Source: Nostoc paludosum FACHB-159 (lineage in GTDB: Bacteria; Cyanobacteriota; Cyanobacteriia; Cyanobacteriales; Nostocaceae). From it: a DNA stretch of 64,000 bases. This document shows, piece by piece, positions 16,524 through 25,611 of the stretch. The notes under the pieces are model-generated. The model did not search any database, was not told the DNA's origin, and was given only the letters and a program-made list of their open reading frames with translations. The translations under genes were made by a program, and so were the position numbers. Each line of letters starts with the position of its first letter. Within the stretch, counting starts at the first letter, position 1. The stretch lies in the NCBI RefSeq assembly GCF_014698835.1, contig NZ_JACJTU010000037.1:1-64000 (forward strand), written 5' to 3'.

Positions 16524-18179
16524 ATGGTTTATAAAAAAGTACAAAAACCTCTCGGAGATTGCTCAATTCAGAAGAAACAGTCTCAAATTAATCCGTCGGC
16601 TATCACTCGGCAAGAACAAACAGATTCATCATCAGCAAAGGTAACAAATACTAATATTCCTAGCCAAGCCCAGAGAGATGTCATTAGAAGAAGCATTTTT
16701 GACGCAGGAGTAAAAACAGTTCAGACCAAGCTGATGATTGGGCAACCTGGAGATAAATACGAACAAGAAGCAGATCGAGTTGCAGCACAAGTAGTCAATC
16801 AAATGAATTCACCTGCTTCAGTACAACCAGCTTTAAACGAAAATATTCAAGAAAACAAACTACAAATGAAGCCGTCAATACAGCTTCAGGCTGATGGAGG
16901 TGATGTTACCGCTACACCCGATCTAGAAAGTGCGATCGCCCAGGCACGAGGCGGTGGGCAATCCCTTGCTGACAACATTAGAGAACCAATGGAGCAGGCA
17001 TTCGGGGCTGATTTTAGCGGGGTTAAGGTTCACACGGACGCTCAGTCCGATCGGTTGAATCAGTCGATACAGGCAAAGGCGTTCACAACAGGAGAGGATG
17101 TGTTCTTTCGCCAAGGTGCTTATGAACCAAGTAGCCGTGGGGGACAAGAGTTAATTGCTCATGAGTTAACCCATGTGATACAGCAAGGGAGTAGAGTGCA
17201 ACGACTACAAAGAGATGAGACAGGCGAGGCGGCCTCATCACGATCCAAGGAAAAACCGGCAAGACCAAGGTACAAAGAGGGTGAAGTTCTTATAATTCCA
17301 CCGACAAATGTTGCAATGGGTGAGGAAATAGACTCTTACCGGAGCATTGTTACACGTATGTTGGATAGGATTGCTCGGCTATTACTAATTCCAGAAATAA
17401 AAGAACCGAATAACGTTAAGAAGGTAAAACCAAAAGATAAGTTTGCAATTAAAACTCCCCATATTGCCGCAGTTAACCTGGGAGGCAACATACATTTAGC
17501 AGGTAACAGCGGAGATAAATCTGTCAGGCCATTGCACGCCCAAGAAGGTATCAAACGAATTCTAGAAATTGTCAATGCAGGGCCAGAAACCTCAAAATGG
17601 AAAGGTTCCAGTAAAAGGACTCGAAGGGATTTATCTAAACTCTTAGGTCTAATCGAGGGTAAGTATCATCAGGGAGAAGTTAGAAGTACTGAGTTAGAAG
17701 AGATTGCAACAGCCTTAAAAGGAAATTTGGATAAGTGGCATCAGGTGGATCGTAAAGAGGATGGCGGTGGAAGTGTACATGGCGAAATGGCTTTACATAA
17801 GCCAATATCGGACTATGCTAAGGAAAACTCACAGGAAAACAACACAAACAAAACATACATTCCTGTCGCTGGGGTAAAGCGGGACTGCTTATTTTGCCAT
17901 TGGGCCCATGACATTCTGAATCAATATGTATATGCAGAACTCGGCTATGAGGTATTGACAGCAGGGACTCATGGTGTACCATTTCCGGGTTGGAAAGCAC
18001 CGCAAGAACTAATGGAGAATAAAGAGGCGCTTAATGCTTTCAAGCAGAGGTTGGAATCAATCAAGCAGGAAGGAAGTATCTGGAAGATGGATAATCAGGG
18101 CGTAGTAAATCATGAAGGCGAACTTGCAAAACTTGAAAATCAGCATGACCCTTATGAATCGGACTCTGAATATGAGTAA
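16524..18179 (+). CDS. DUF4157 cargo protein with deaminase-like C-terminal toxin domain
   Basis: 551 residues. The leader (1-95, with IPSQAQRDVIRRSIF and QEADRVAAQVVNQ) is shared with the cargo-like protein at 12240. Residues about 145-222 are a complete DUF4157 domain, with MEQAFGADFSGVKVHTD and the zinc-protease-like HELTH at 213-217; this domain is typical of payloads of extracellular CIS. The C-terminal third has VHGEMAL (His419, Glu421) and DCLFCHWAH (Cys455, Cys458), the spacing and order of the zinc site of the cytidine-deaminase superfamily (HxE ... CxxC). I infer a nucleobase or nucleic-acid deaminase toxin delivered by the injection system, possibly released by DUF4157. No immunity gene follows directly. 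No Shine-Dalgarno is visible before the ATG. Confidence 0.8.
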   Translation: MVYKKVQKPLGDCSIQKKQSQINPSAITRQEQTDSSSAKVTNTNIPSQAQRDVIRRSIFDAGVKTVQTKLMIGQPGDKYEQEADRVAAQVVNQMNSPASVQPALNENIQENKLQMKPSIQLQADGGDVTATPDLESAIAQARGGGQSLADNIREPMEQAFGADFSGVKVHTDAQSDRLNQSIQAKAFTTGEDVFFRQGAYEPSSRGGQELIAHELTHVIQQGSRVQRLQRDETGEAASSRSKEKPARPRYKEGEVLIIPPTNVAMGEEIDSYRSIVTRMLDRIARLLLIPEIKEPNNVKKVKPKDKFAIKTPHIAAVNLGGNIHLAGNSGDKSVRPLHAQEGIKRILEIVNAGPETSKWKGSSKRTRRDLSKLLGLIEGKYHQGEVRSTELEEIATALKGNLDKWHQVDRKEDGGGSVHGEMALHKPISDYAKENSQENNTNKTYIPVAGVKRDCLFCHWAHDILNQYVYAELGYEVLTAGTHGVPFPGWKAPQELMENKEALNAFKQRLESIKQEGSIWKMDNQGVVNHEGELAKLENQHDPYESDSEYE

Positions 18180-18286
18180 AATGTCCGACAAAAAAAGTTG
18201 AAACGCTTGCAGTGCGATCGCAAACTAATTCCTTTAGTGATGACTGCGATCGCAGCATATACAAAATCTTGATAACACATGAACTA

Positions 18287-18314
18287 GTAGGGGCGTACAG
18301 CTGTACGCCCCTAC
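18287..18314. repeat. Perfect 28 bp palindrome between convergent genes
   Basis: GTAGGGGCGTACAG is followed directly by its exact reverse complement. It lies between the 3' ends of the deaminase-like cargo gene and the minus-strand DUF4159 gene. It could fold into a 14 bp stem and act as a terminator in either direction, but it has no clear T-run and belongs to the dispersed palindrome family. Confidence 0.7.
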
Positions 18315-18334
18315 CCAATATATATGTTATGTTG

Positions 18335-19537
18335 CTACCACTGAGCTAAATAATCTTCTTGTTGCAAACCAAATAACTGCCGCCGTTTCCAAGCATACTG
18401 CAAAATATTAATGCCTAATTCCTGAGCAGTGCGAATGACAACTCTGGATAAGCTCAACTCTTGATCTGGCCCCCAACATGAACCTAAATCACCAACAGCT
18501 AAAATAATTCCTCCCCCGATTGAAAGATGCATAACTTGTTGATTAATCATTGGTAAAGCAGCGAATAAAAATGGTTTGGTTCTCAGGGGATGATTGCGCC
18601 GCAATTCTTCTAAAGGTTTTAAAGGATAACCTAACTGTTGAGCTATAATTTGAGTGCTTTCTATTAAACTTATAGCATTAAGTGGAGTATCAACTAAAAG
18701 CACTCCACCCTTATCTAGATAAAATTTTAAAGCTTCAAATTCTCTACTATTTAAAGAGAGTGCTTCTTTACCAGTTAAATATAGTAAGTCATATTCTTGA
18801 ATATTTTCTTCTAAAGAAATCTGACCTACATCATCAGCACCTCGTAAAGAGGGATGAAGAACTTCTACAGCTTGCAACAAATAAGAAAGATTAAAAAATG
18901 TGCGTGCATATTCGGAATCGCTGTGAGCGACCAAAGCCATACGCACGATCGCTTGAGGGCGAGATTGAGCTTGAAGGCGATAACGCAAATCTATATTGTT
19001 ATAGCCGGGAAAAAAGACATCACTTGGTAAACTAATCGATACGGGGCCTGGTTGTAAAAATATCCGACAAAGTTCTATTTCTGTAGCTTCTGGTCGTTGA
19101 CGCTTTTCGTCTATGCGAAAAGTTTCTTGCATAAAATCATTATTTTGCTCATCACGACGCAGTTGTTCGGGATCTACATAACTAGCTACCAGATAAATCA
19201 TCACAGGTTCCGAATCAGGTACTTCTGTAGCGATGCGAAAAGGAATGGAATTTGGGACAACAATCACATTACCAGCCACATCGATCGCAATTCCTGGTTG
19301 AATTTCTACCCAGCGATGATCTCGATATTCAGCTTTTACAGAGGATGGAGCCAGAATAGCTCTCACACCTAAGCCACAGACAACACCAGGCTGATTTAAC
19401 GATTGATAGTGAGCATTTTGGCGTTGTCGATGGTATTCATGGGCTTTACGCCAGCGATCGGCAGTAATTAATAAACCATCTGAGGCTTGAAGGCGGTTTA
19501 ATGGTTGAATGGGTGGTGTAGGAAATGGATGAGTCAT
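18335..19537 (-). CDS. CIS-associated DUF4159-like protein
   Basis: 400 residues. The N-terminal half (1-200) begins with a conserved-looking NRLQASDGLLITADRWRKAHEYHR and a beta-rich part containing PGIAIDVAGNVIVVP. Similar N-termini occur in phage and CIS baseplate-associated proteins. The C-terminal half resembles DUF4159: YDLLYLTGKEALSLNSREFEALKFYLDKGGVLLVD, a Rossmann-like domain of unknown function. It is the last gene of the minus-strand structural block, 82 bp after tail protein I. It is probably an accessory baseplate or assembly component; exact function unknown. No membrane helix is seen. Confidence 0.65.
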   Translation of the reverse strand: MTHPFPTPPIQPLNRLQASDGLLITADRWRKAHEYHRQRQNAHYQSLNQPGVVCGLGVRAILAPSSVKAEYRDHRWVEIQPGIAIDVAGNVIVVPNSIPFRIATEVPDSEPVMIYLVASYVDPEQLRRDEQNNDFMQETFRIDEKRQRPEATEIELCRIFLQPGPVSISLPSDVFFPGYNNIDLRYRLQAQSRPQAIVRMALVAHSDSEYARTFFNLSYLLQAVEVLHPSLRGADDVGQISLEENIQEYDLLYLTGKEALSLNSREFEALKFYLDKGGVLLVDTPLNAISLIESTQIIAQQLGYPLKPLEELRRNHPLRTKPFLFAALPMINQQVMHLSIGGGIILAVGDLGSCWGPDQELSLSRVVIRTAQELGINILQYAWKRRQLFGLQQEDYLAQW

Positions 19538-19543
19538 AAGGCT

Positions 19544-19571
19544 AATTCGTAATTTGTAATTCGTAATTCGT
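19544..19571. repeat. AATTCGT heptamer tandem repeat (4 copies)
   Basis: Four consecutive heptamers (AATTCGT, one AATTTGT) form a short tandemly repeated repetitive sequence of the kind common in heterocyst-forming cyanobacteria. It lies just upstream of the DUF4159 start. Confidence 0.7.
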
Positions 19572-19619
19572 AATTAAAGAAACTAGGTCAAGTCTACAGG
19601 TGAAATTTTCAGGCTTGGA

Positions 19620-20657
19620 TTATTGGAAATTTTCTATAAATAAGTCATAGGTGCTAAATGCAGGTTTCTCTTGCTCAATAATTTGTCGTACTAATATTTC
19701 ATCTATATTCTTGAGGCGATCGGAACGTAACCTGACATTAAAGTGATAAGGTTGTCCTCCTCCTAAAACTGCATCTTCTCCTAATTTTGCTGAATCTAAT
19801 ACAAAACCTCGACTAAAAGGTTCTGTAATGCTGATATGTTTATTAGTTTCTTGAGGTATATGGTCATCTAATGGCAAACCTGTATAAAGATGTAAGTAAA
19901 GGCGTAAACCTTTACGAGTTCCTCGCCAGCGATAAAGTTCTATAGCACGGCGAATTAAGCGACGTTGTTGAGCAATATCCCATACAGGATCTAAAGGCCA
20001 AGCTACCCAATGAGCCAAGAAAGGTAATAAAGCGTGTGGTGCTGTTAAAGAGTCTAAATTAGCCCACATGACATTAAAACTTTCAACCATCGGCTCAACA
20101 GTTTCTTCAAATATTTTGATGAAGCGGCCAATAAAATCAACTTCTCGATATATGATTGGCAAAAAATTTATATAGCGGCTATGAGGACGAATATATAAAT
20201 TAAATTCTTCTTCCTGAATTTGTTCTTTCTCAGTTCCGGGGTCGATATAGACATAAACTCTACTGTGAAAATTGAGAACTAAACGGTCTTTGTTTTCAGG
20301 ATTAATAGCTTGTTGGTCTTCAAAATAATTAGCAGGAATTGAGAAATACAGTACTGCATCCATTTGCGCTCCAGGTGCAATCTTACTATCCTCGGTAACG
20401 ACTTGACACCATTCGCTAGGAAAGTTACCTTCAACTTTTAAAATTAGTCGCAAATTTCGCTGCGCGAGGTTTTTAACTTGCACAACTATTTCACTCGGTT
20501 CTCCAGGATGAACAAGTAAACTCTTTTGTGCGATCGATTCTGTAGCTATACCATCAGGAGCAAGCCAAGTTGATTCTCGATCTGGTACAGCTTCAGGAAT
20601 CCGCATAGGAGTTAGTTGAATACTGACTAGAGGAGTGCTGAAGAGAGTTTGTAGCAT
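19620..20657 (-). CDS. Phage tail protein I-like baseplate component (Cis12-like) with N-terminal Ig-like domain
   Basis: 345 residues. Residues about 160-345 match the TIGR02242-type tail protein domain: FLPIIYREVDFIGRFIKIFEETVEPM, then a region like LDPVWDIAQQRRLIRRAIELYRWRGT and LYLHLYTGL. This is the gp7/tail-protein-I component that works with baseplate J in the wedge. Residues about 45-155 are a separate beta-sandwich (HPGEPSEIVVQVKN, SEWCQVV, APGAQMDAVLYFSIP) of the same style as the N-terminal domains of the two membrane proteins at 3400-7797. It follows the baseplate J gene by 157 bp. The Ig-like domain may connect the baseplate to the membrane scaffold (inference). Confidence 0.85.
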   Translation of the reverse strand: MLQTLFSTPLVSIQLTPMRIPEAVPDRESTWLAPDGIATESIAQKSLLVHPGEPSEIVVQVKNLAQRNLRLILKVEGNFPSEWCQVVTEDSKIAPGAQMDAVLYFSIPANYFEDQQAINPENKDRLVLNFHSRVYVYIDPGTEKEQIQEEEFNLYIRPHSRYINFLPIIYREVDFIGRFIKIFEETVEPMVESFNVMWANLDSLTAPHALLPFLAHWVAWPLDPVWDIAQQRRLIRRAIELYRWRGTRKGLRLYLHLYTGLPLDDHIPQETNKHISITEPFSRGFVLDSAKLGEDAVLGGGQPYHFNVRLRSDRLKNIDEILVRQIIEQEKPAFSTYDLFIENFQ

Positions 20658-20669
20658 AGCATTAAATTA

Positions 20670-20705
20670 ATTCGTAATTCGTAATTCGTAATTCGTAATT
20701 TGTAA
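20670..20705. repeat. AATTCGT heptamer tandem repeat (about 5 copies)
   Basis: The same heptamer unit as at 19544 recurs here directly upstream of the tail protein I start, with a last variant AATTTGT. The rest of the 157 bp gap to the baseplate J gene shows no gene. Confidence 0.7.
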
Positions 20706-20814
20706 TTTTTAGAGGTCTATAGCAGTCGCCAAGTGAGTGAAGACATCAACTAGTCATAATAAAACCTTGATACTAAAGGGTTTTTGCACCTGTTCCCTGC
20801 TATATCTTTCAGTT

Positions 20815-23016
20815 TCAGGGAGTAAGCAAGGTGATATCATGACCTGAACGTAGTTTGTTATCAGCCCAGGAACAGATTAATCCTTGTAAGCCTGGGTCAA
20901 TATAAGATTGTGACTCTTTTTGTCGAATCCAAGTCTGACCTTGCTTGTGTATGGGAAAAAGCAAGACCGGGCCTAAATAACGCACGCCAGGGGTTTGCTG
21001 AAGTAATGCAATGATGTCTGAAGGATAAACAGGTCGTCCAAAAGGCCAGCCTTTACCTTCTGGGCCTCCAGTGATGGGATTGAGGTATCGATACAGTGCG
21101 ATGCGTAGATTAAATAAAATCTCTTGTTGAGCGTTGGGATGGTTGTAAGCTGCTTCCAGTGCAACTTGCGCTCTGACGGAAACGCCTGTATATTCCGGTT
21201 CGCTCAATTGCACTTGCACTCCTAATAAACGCCTATCATCTAAATACCGCAAGATTTTTTGTTTGAGTGCGTCTTCTAAAACTAGCTGTTCTGGTGCTAT
21301 GCCCACGCCTTGAACGATCGCATCTGTATTTGCGTCTGGTACAACGAGCAAACGTACTGTCCCGGCGGCGCGAGATGAATCTGGTGGTAAGCAACGAACT
21401 CTGGCGATCGCCCCGGTGCTGGCTTGGAGTGTCAAAGTTTCAAAGTCTTCGACGGTAACAGCGCGATCGCGGGTGCGTAATATTTGCGGCGCTCTTAAAA
21501 CGGCTTGTTCTAAGGTTTCTGCATCAGTACCATTATGTGCGGCTCGATGGTTCGTTACCCTGGTTACATAGGGTATAGCAGTCCTGAGAAACCTAAGCGT
21601 ACCACTTTGAACGTTACCTTTTCGTCCACCACCAAGGCGATAAGCAACTATTTTAATTTCCGATCCTGGCGGTGGGACTGCTCCATATTGATTCTCTAGT
21701 GATGTCTCAGAATTAATGTTGTTATATGTTTGCCAATCTTCTCGTGTAGGCTGTTGTATTCTTGAGCGAATCTGTGTGTGGCGTTTGAGAGAGTCAGGTT
21801 CTCGAATTAAAGGGCCAAACTGAATTTTACCAGTGAGGGAATCAATAGTGTAGTGGGGGTCATTCAGACTAGAATCAGCAAAATCTCTTACTTCTTGCCA
21901 CTTTTGCGGCAAGCCATTAGGAGGTGTTACTAAAATATACTCATCTTCTTGACGCTCTAAAATCGGTGCGGTTTGTAATTGAAATGTTTGGCCTGGTTTG
22001 CCGTTACTAATCCCTAAACGTTCGTTGCGGATAATGATATTGTGACTGGCGCTGACCGTGCCGCCAATTGTCCCTACAGATAAACCAATAATGCGTGGAG
22101 AATAGGTGTAACCGGGTTGGTTGTTGTCTGGAGTTGTGAAAACACAGCGCAGCCACCTTCCTCGATAGGTGTTAAAGTTGGTTGTCGGCCAGTTTTGCGG
22201 CAGATGCAGAACTACATCTGCTCCTTGAGAGGGATTGCGACCTTGTTGAGCTATTTCATAAAAACTGAAGCCGCGAGTTTCATCATCTGTTTCTTGCAAT
22301 AATACCGGTTGCCAAACTTCACCATCCCATGCTTCCCAACGCCGGGGAGGTCGATTAGGGTTAATACCTGTAGATGTGGCGGCGGCTCCTTTAAAGGTAA
22401 TTCGCAAGACATTTCCTTCTAGAGGTTCTTCTGGGTCTAGGACTAGATAAAAACAATTCCCTGGTTTTGGTTGCTCCTCAAATAGTAGTTGTTCTCTACC
22501 TTCCCAATTACCATTGGATTGACGAGTCCACTGACTGGTAAAGCGATCGCGCAAAGTTTGAGGATGGTCTTCCAAGGTTTGAGAGGTTAAAAAGTTCCGC
22601 AAACTAGGTTTGCCAATTAGCAAAGCGCGATCGGTGGTAAAAACTATGGCTTCCGTTGTTTCTGTTCGTTCTGTAGCTACTTCCACCCCAGCCGGAATTG
22701 TGTAAGTTTCATCTAAATCTGTGCTTAAGTAAAAAGTCAAGTCTGTTTGTGCTGGTGCTGGAGACTGGAGACGAATACCCAATAATTCTAAAAAAGCTAC
22801 ATAATTTTTACGAGGTACGCGGTTGAATCTGAGCAACATTTGGTCAGTTAACCAAGCAAAAAGCTCAATGAGCGTAATCCCAGGGTCACTAATATTGTGG
22901 TCTGTCCACTCTGGACAGTAGCGCGGGATTCGCAGGATACACTCTTCTACTAACTCATCAAAGGTGCGATCGTCCAAGTTAGAGGAAGGCAATTTGGGGA
23001 GAAAATCAAATTCCAT
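20815..23016 (-). CDS. Baseplate J-like protein (Cis11-like)
   Basis: 733 residues of the putative baseplate assembly (gpJ/TIGR02243) family. The start DDRTFDELVEECILRIPRYCPEWTDHNISDPGITLIELFAWLTDQMLLRFNRVP is diagnostic in layout. A C-terminal gpJ part follows, with ILRTRDRAVTVEDFETL and the LGVQVQLSEPEYTGVSV strand. It forms the wedge of the CIS baseplate with gp25 and tail protein I. Its ATG is 2 bp after the gp25 stop, so translation is probably coupled. The length is within the usual range for CIS J proteins and no frameshift is seen. Confidence 0.93.
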   Translation of the reverse strand: MEFDFLPKLPSSNLDDRTFDELVEECILRIPRYCPEWTDHNISDPGITLIELFAWLTDQMLLRFNRVPRKNYVAFLELLGIRLQSPAPAQTDLTFYLSTDLDETYTIPAGVEVATERTETTEAIVFTTDRALLIGKPSLRNFLTSQTLEDHPQTLRDRFTSQWTRQSNGNWEGREQLLFEEQPKPGNCFYLVLDPEEPLEGNVLRITFKGAAATSTGINPNRPPRRWEAWDGEVWQPVLLQETDDETRGFSFYEIAQQGRNPSQGADVVLHLPQNWPTTNFNTYRGRWLRCVFTTPDNNQPGYTYSPRIIGLSVGTIGGTVSASHNIIIRNERLGISNGKPGQTFQLQTAPILERQEDEYILVTPPNGLPQKWQEVRDFADSSLNDPHYTIDSLTGKIQFGPLIREPDSLKRHTQIRSRIQQPTREDWQTYNNINSETSLENQYGAVPPPGSEIKIVAYRLGGGRKGNVQSGTLRFLRTAIPYVTRVTNHRAAHNGTDAETLEQAVLRAPQILRTRDRAVTVEDFETLTLQASTGAIARVRCLPPDSSRAAGTVRLLVVPDANTDAIVQGVGIAPEQLVLEDALKQKILRYLDDRRLLGVQVQLSEPEYTGVSVRAQVALEAAYNHPNAQQEILFNLRIALYRYLNPITGGPEGKGWPFGRPVYPSDIIALLQQTPGVRYLGPVLLFPIHKQGQTWIRQKESQSYIDPGLQGLICSWADNKLRSGHDITLLTP

Positions 23017-23018
23017 AA

Positions 23019-23426
23019 TTATCCCGCCATTGAATTTAAGTAAAAAGGATAAACAAAACTGTAAATATCAGGAGCCTCTTTAAGACGATAATTAATAATG
23101 ATGTCTACTCGCCCTCGTATCGGATCTGGGTCAGTTTGCACTTCATCAATAATGATGCGCGGTTCCCATTTTTGTAGAGCTTCTAAGACATATAAACGCA
23201 TCTGTATTAGGGTGTCAGTATTCATAGGTGCAAACGCTAATTCTGATAAGCGTGAACCAAAATTAGGACGATATAAACGTTCGCCTAAACTAGTGCGTAA
23301 TATAATCCAAATAGATTCTCTAACCTTTTGTGCTTCTGTGCTTAATGTTATTCCACCTTGCACATTTGGTCTTAATGGAAAAGCCCAACCTCTGCCTAAA
23401 TAATCTTGTTGTTGACTATTAAACAT
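23019..23426 (-). CDS. GPW/gp25-like baseplate wedge protein (Cis9-like)
   Basis: 135 residues with the compact gp25 layout: GRGWAFPLRPNVQGGITLSTEAQKVRESIWIIL, then TSLGERLYRPNFGSRL, the family hallmark GERxxxPxFG, followed by WEPRIIIDEVQ. In contractile machines gp25 sits in the inner baseplate and helps start sheath polymerisation. It is 2 bp upstream of the J gene. The presence of this protein implies that a sheath partner exists, although none is encoded in this window. Confidence 0.93.
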   Translation of the reverse strand: MFNSQQQDYLGRGWAFPLRPNVQGGITLSTEAQKVRESIWIILRTSLGERLYRPNFGSRLSELAFAPMNTDTLIQMRLYVLEALQKWEPRIIIDEVQTDPDPIRGRVDIIINYRLKEAPDIYSFVYPFYLNSMAG

Positions 23427-23533
23427 ATTGACTATTTAACGTCTATAACATTCAGAATAATAGAGTTATTTATGTATGCCTATTGGTCGCAGGTCGAAAA
23501 TATATGATGTATGTTTAATGTGTTGCGATCGGC

Positions 23534-23565
23534 GTAGGGGCGCACAGCTAGCTGTGCGCCCCTAC
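23534..23565. repeat. Perfect 32 bp palindrome between spike and gp25 genes
   Basis: GTAGGGGCGCACAGCT is followed directly by its reverse complement. It lies in the 165 bp gap between the VgrG-like gene and the gp25 gene, both minus strand, and could attenuate transcription within the structural operon. It belongs to the dispersed palindrome family. Confidence 0.7.
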
Positions 23566-23591
23566 ATGGATATGGTATTAATGTGCAGATT

Positions 23592-25580
23592 TCACACTAC
23601 TGGTATGGCATTGGCGGTGACAAAACCTTCCATAGAAATTGATGCAGCCATCATATTAATTTCCGATGCTTCCATAGTGATGGCAAGACTGGATATATTA
23701 ACTTCACTTGCTTCTACACTGACAGCGCCCGTTGCATTGATGTTGACATCGGCTCCTGCTTGAATACTAATCATGCCAGTTGTTTGTAAAGTTACTATCA
23801 TTACCTCATCATTAAGGGTTAAATTTTGACCAGAGGTTGTTTGAACTTCAATTGATTGTAGAGGCTTGTCATTTAAGTGGACTTGATGACCTCCAGAAGA
23901 TGTAATTCTGATACCTTGTGCAGTTGTGGCATCATCCAAACGCACTTTATGACCCCCAGAGGTTTCAATTTCTATGAATTGGTCATCTGGGCTACTATCT
24001 TGATCGTTCAAACGTATATGATGCCCACCAGATGTATAAATATAGATGCCATCTTTACTATTATTTTCGTTACTACCGCCTCCATCGTCTTCTACAAATT
24101 CAACAGTGTGACCTGTGCGAGTTCTAATTGTACGTAGCCTGACTTTACCTTTGTTAATGGTGTCTTCTACTTTTTCAGGTGTTTTATCTTTACCATTCCA
24201 AACACCTCCAATAATGAAAGGACGATGAATATTCCCATGTTCAAAACCAACTAAAACTTCGTCATCTATTTCCGGTAAACAATAAAATCCTCGATTATTA
24301 GCAGCACCTAAACCTACTACTCTCGCCCAGTAACTACTATGTTCTTCTGTCAAGGTGGGAAATTTAACTTTAACTCTACCCATACCTTGTGGGTCGTTAT
24401 TATCAGTCACAATACCTACTAAGAATGTTTGACCAGGCTGTAAGTGTGTTGGTGGTGATAGGGTTTTGAGTAAACTGCGATCGCGTAAACCTCGTACACT
24501 AAATTCGGTTGTATAAACTAGGTTTTTATACGTGTGGCGTGTTTCGGTGATATGATATTCTCCGTTGTAGCGATCGCCCATTCCCTCCAGTTTTATCACC
24601 TTTCCAGCGCGAATTTCTGGATTACCGTTGGCTTTCCCATCTGCATGGACAAATTCTCCCCCCAATTCATTACACAAAGCTTGTGCCATCATCTCTGCGT
24701 CTTTGGGGTTGTAAACGGGTTGGTCTACAACTATCATCTTCGGGGGTTGATTACTCAAGTTAAAATCGGTACTGGTGCTACTACCTTTACCGCTACCAGT
24801 TTCGGTAATAACTGTTTCAGAATTTGCTGTTGAGGTAATCAATTTTTTTTGCGTATAGTCCCAACAGCGCACTTCCACATTATTCACTTGTTGAGCAGTT
24901 GTAACACGCGGATAAAAGCTGTTAATGTCTATTAACCATTTTAGGTTTAAAGAAGCATCTTTTTCCGGTTTATGAAAGTGGAGTTTATTATCTTGAATAT
25001 AAAGCAAAAAACCAATTAGCGCCGCTCGTTTCTGGAGGAATTCCATATTGGTCTGGTTTTCTTGAAAAATATATTCATGAGTTTCCCCACTTTCTTCTAT
25101 TTTACCAAGTTGTATACTTACCTCAGATGCAACTTTACGAACAATATCGCTATCAGTTTGATTTAAAAATGAGCGATTGTACCGGCCACGATGTAGCCGA
25201 TGAGAAACATCATAACCACGAATCAGAATGTGAGCGTCAGATGTTTCTTGAAAATATGCCTCAAGTGCTGTAACTTCACTCTCGATTAAATACTCTTTGT
25301 CATAATGCTTGAAGTCTTTATCTAAAGTTGTGCTATTAGAAAAGCCTATTTTGATTTTATCGCCAATCTTAAAATAGTTATCATAACGCCAAGGCGTATT
25401 AGCATTACTACCTGAAAGATATGTATTGTTAATTAACAATGTAAACATTGAAGGCAAATGCAGGCTTTCCTCTACAATTACCTCTAATACATCATTCATC
25501 AATTCTTGTGGCGCATCCGTACCATTAATTTGTAGCTGTAATTGAGAAAGATAAAGACCAGGTTTCGTTTGAGTTGGCAT
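23592..25580 (-). CDS. VgrG-like spike protein (Cis8-like)
   Basis: 662 residues. The N-terminal part is gp27/phage late-control-D-like, with RGYDVSHRLHRGRYNRSF and NMEFLQKRAALIGF. The gp5 OB-fold part has FLVGIVTDNNDPQGMGRVKVKFP, SYWARVVGLGA, EVLVGFEHGN and GGVWNG. A repeat region at 515-593 follows, with four TSGGHxxxLND-type units, then a beta-helix-like needle rich in alternating Ile/Val to the C-terminus. This is the hub and central spike that punctures the target. No C-terminal enzymatic domain and no PAAR motif are seen, so the tip partner must be elsewhere or absent. Confidence 0.92.
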   Translation of the reverse strand: MPTQTKPGLYLSQLQLQINGTDAPQELMNDVLEVIVEESLHLPSMFTLLINNTYLSGSNANTPWRYDNYFKIGDKIKIGFSNSTTLDKDFKHYDKEYLIESEVTALEAYFQETSDAHILIRGYDVSHRLHRGRYNRSFLNQTDSDIVRKVASEVSIQLGKIEESGETHEYIFQENQTNMEFLQKRAALIGFLLYIQDNKLHFHKPEKDASLNLKWLIDINSFYPRVTTAQQVNNVEVRCWDYTQKKLITSTANSETVITETGSGKGSSTSTDFNLSNQPPKMIVVDQPVYNPKDAEMMAQALCNELGGEFVHADGKANGNPEIRAGKVIKLEGMGDRYNGEYHITETRHTYKNLVYTTEFSVRGLRDRSLLKTLSPPTHLQPGQTFLVGIVTDNNDPQGMGRVKVKFPTLTEEHSSYWARVVGLGAANNRGFYCLPEIDDEVLVGFEHGNIHRPFIIGGVWNGKDKTPEKVEDTINKGKVRLRTIRTRTGHTVEFVEDDGGGSNENNSKDGIYIYTSGGHHIRLNDQDSSPDDQFIEIETSGGHKVRLDDATTAQGIRITSSGGHQVHLNDKPLQSIEVQTTSGQNLTLNDEVMIVTLQTTGMISIQAGADVNINATGAVSVEASEVNISSLAITMEASEINMMAASISMEGFVTANAIPVV

Positions 25581-25611
25581 AGGTTTAATTAAAAATTGAA
25601 ACAGAGATAAT

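Noticed and set aside
17160-17175. HELTH of the DUF4157 protein as proof of a working metalloprotease
   Set aside because: DUF4157 carries this motif as a family, and protease activity cannot be told from the sequence; it was used only as a family marker.
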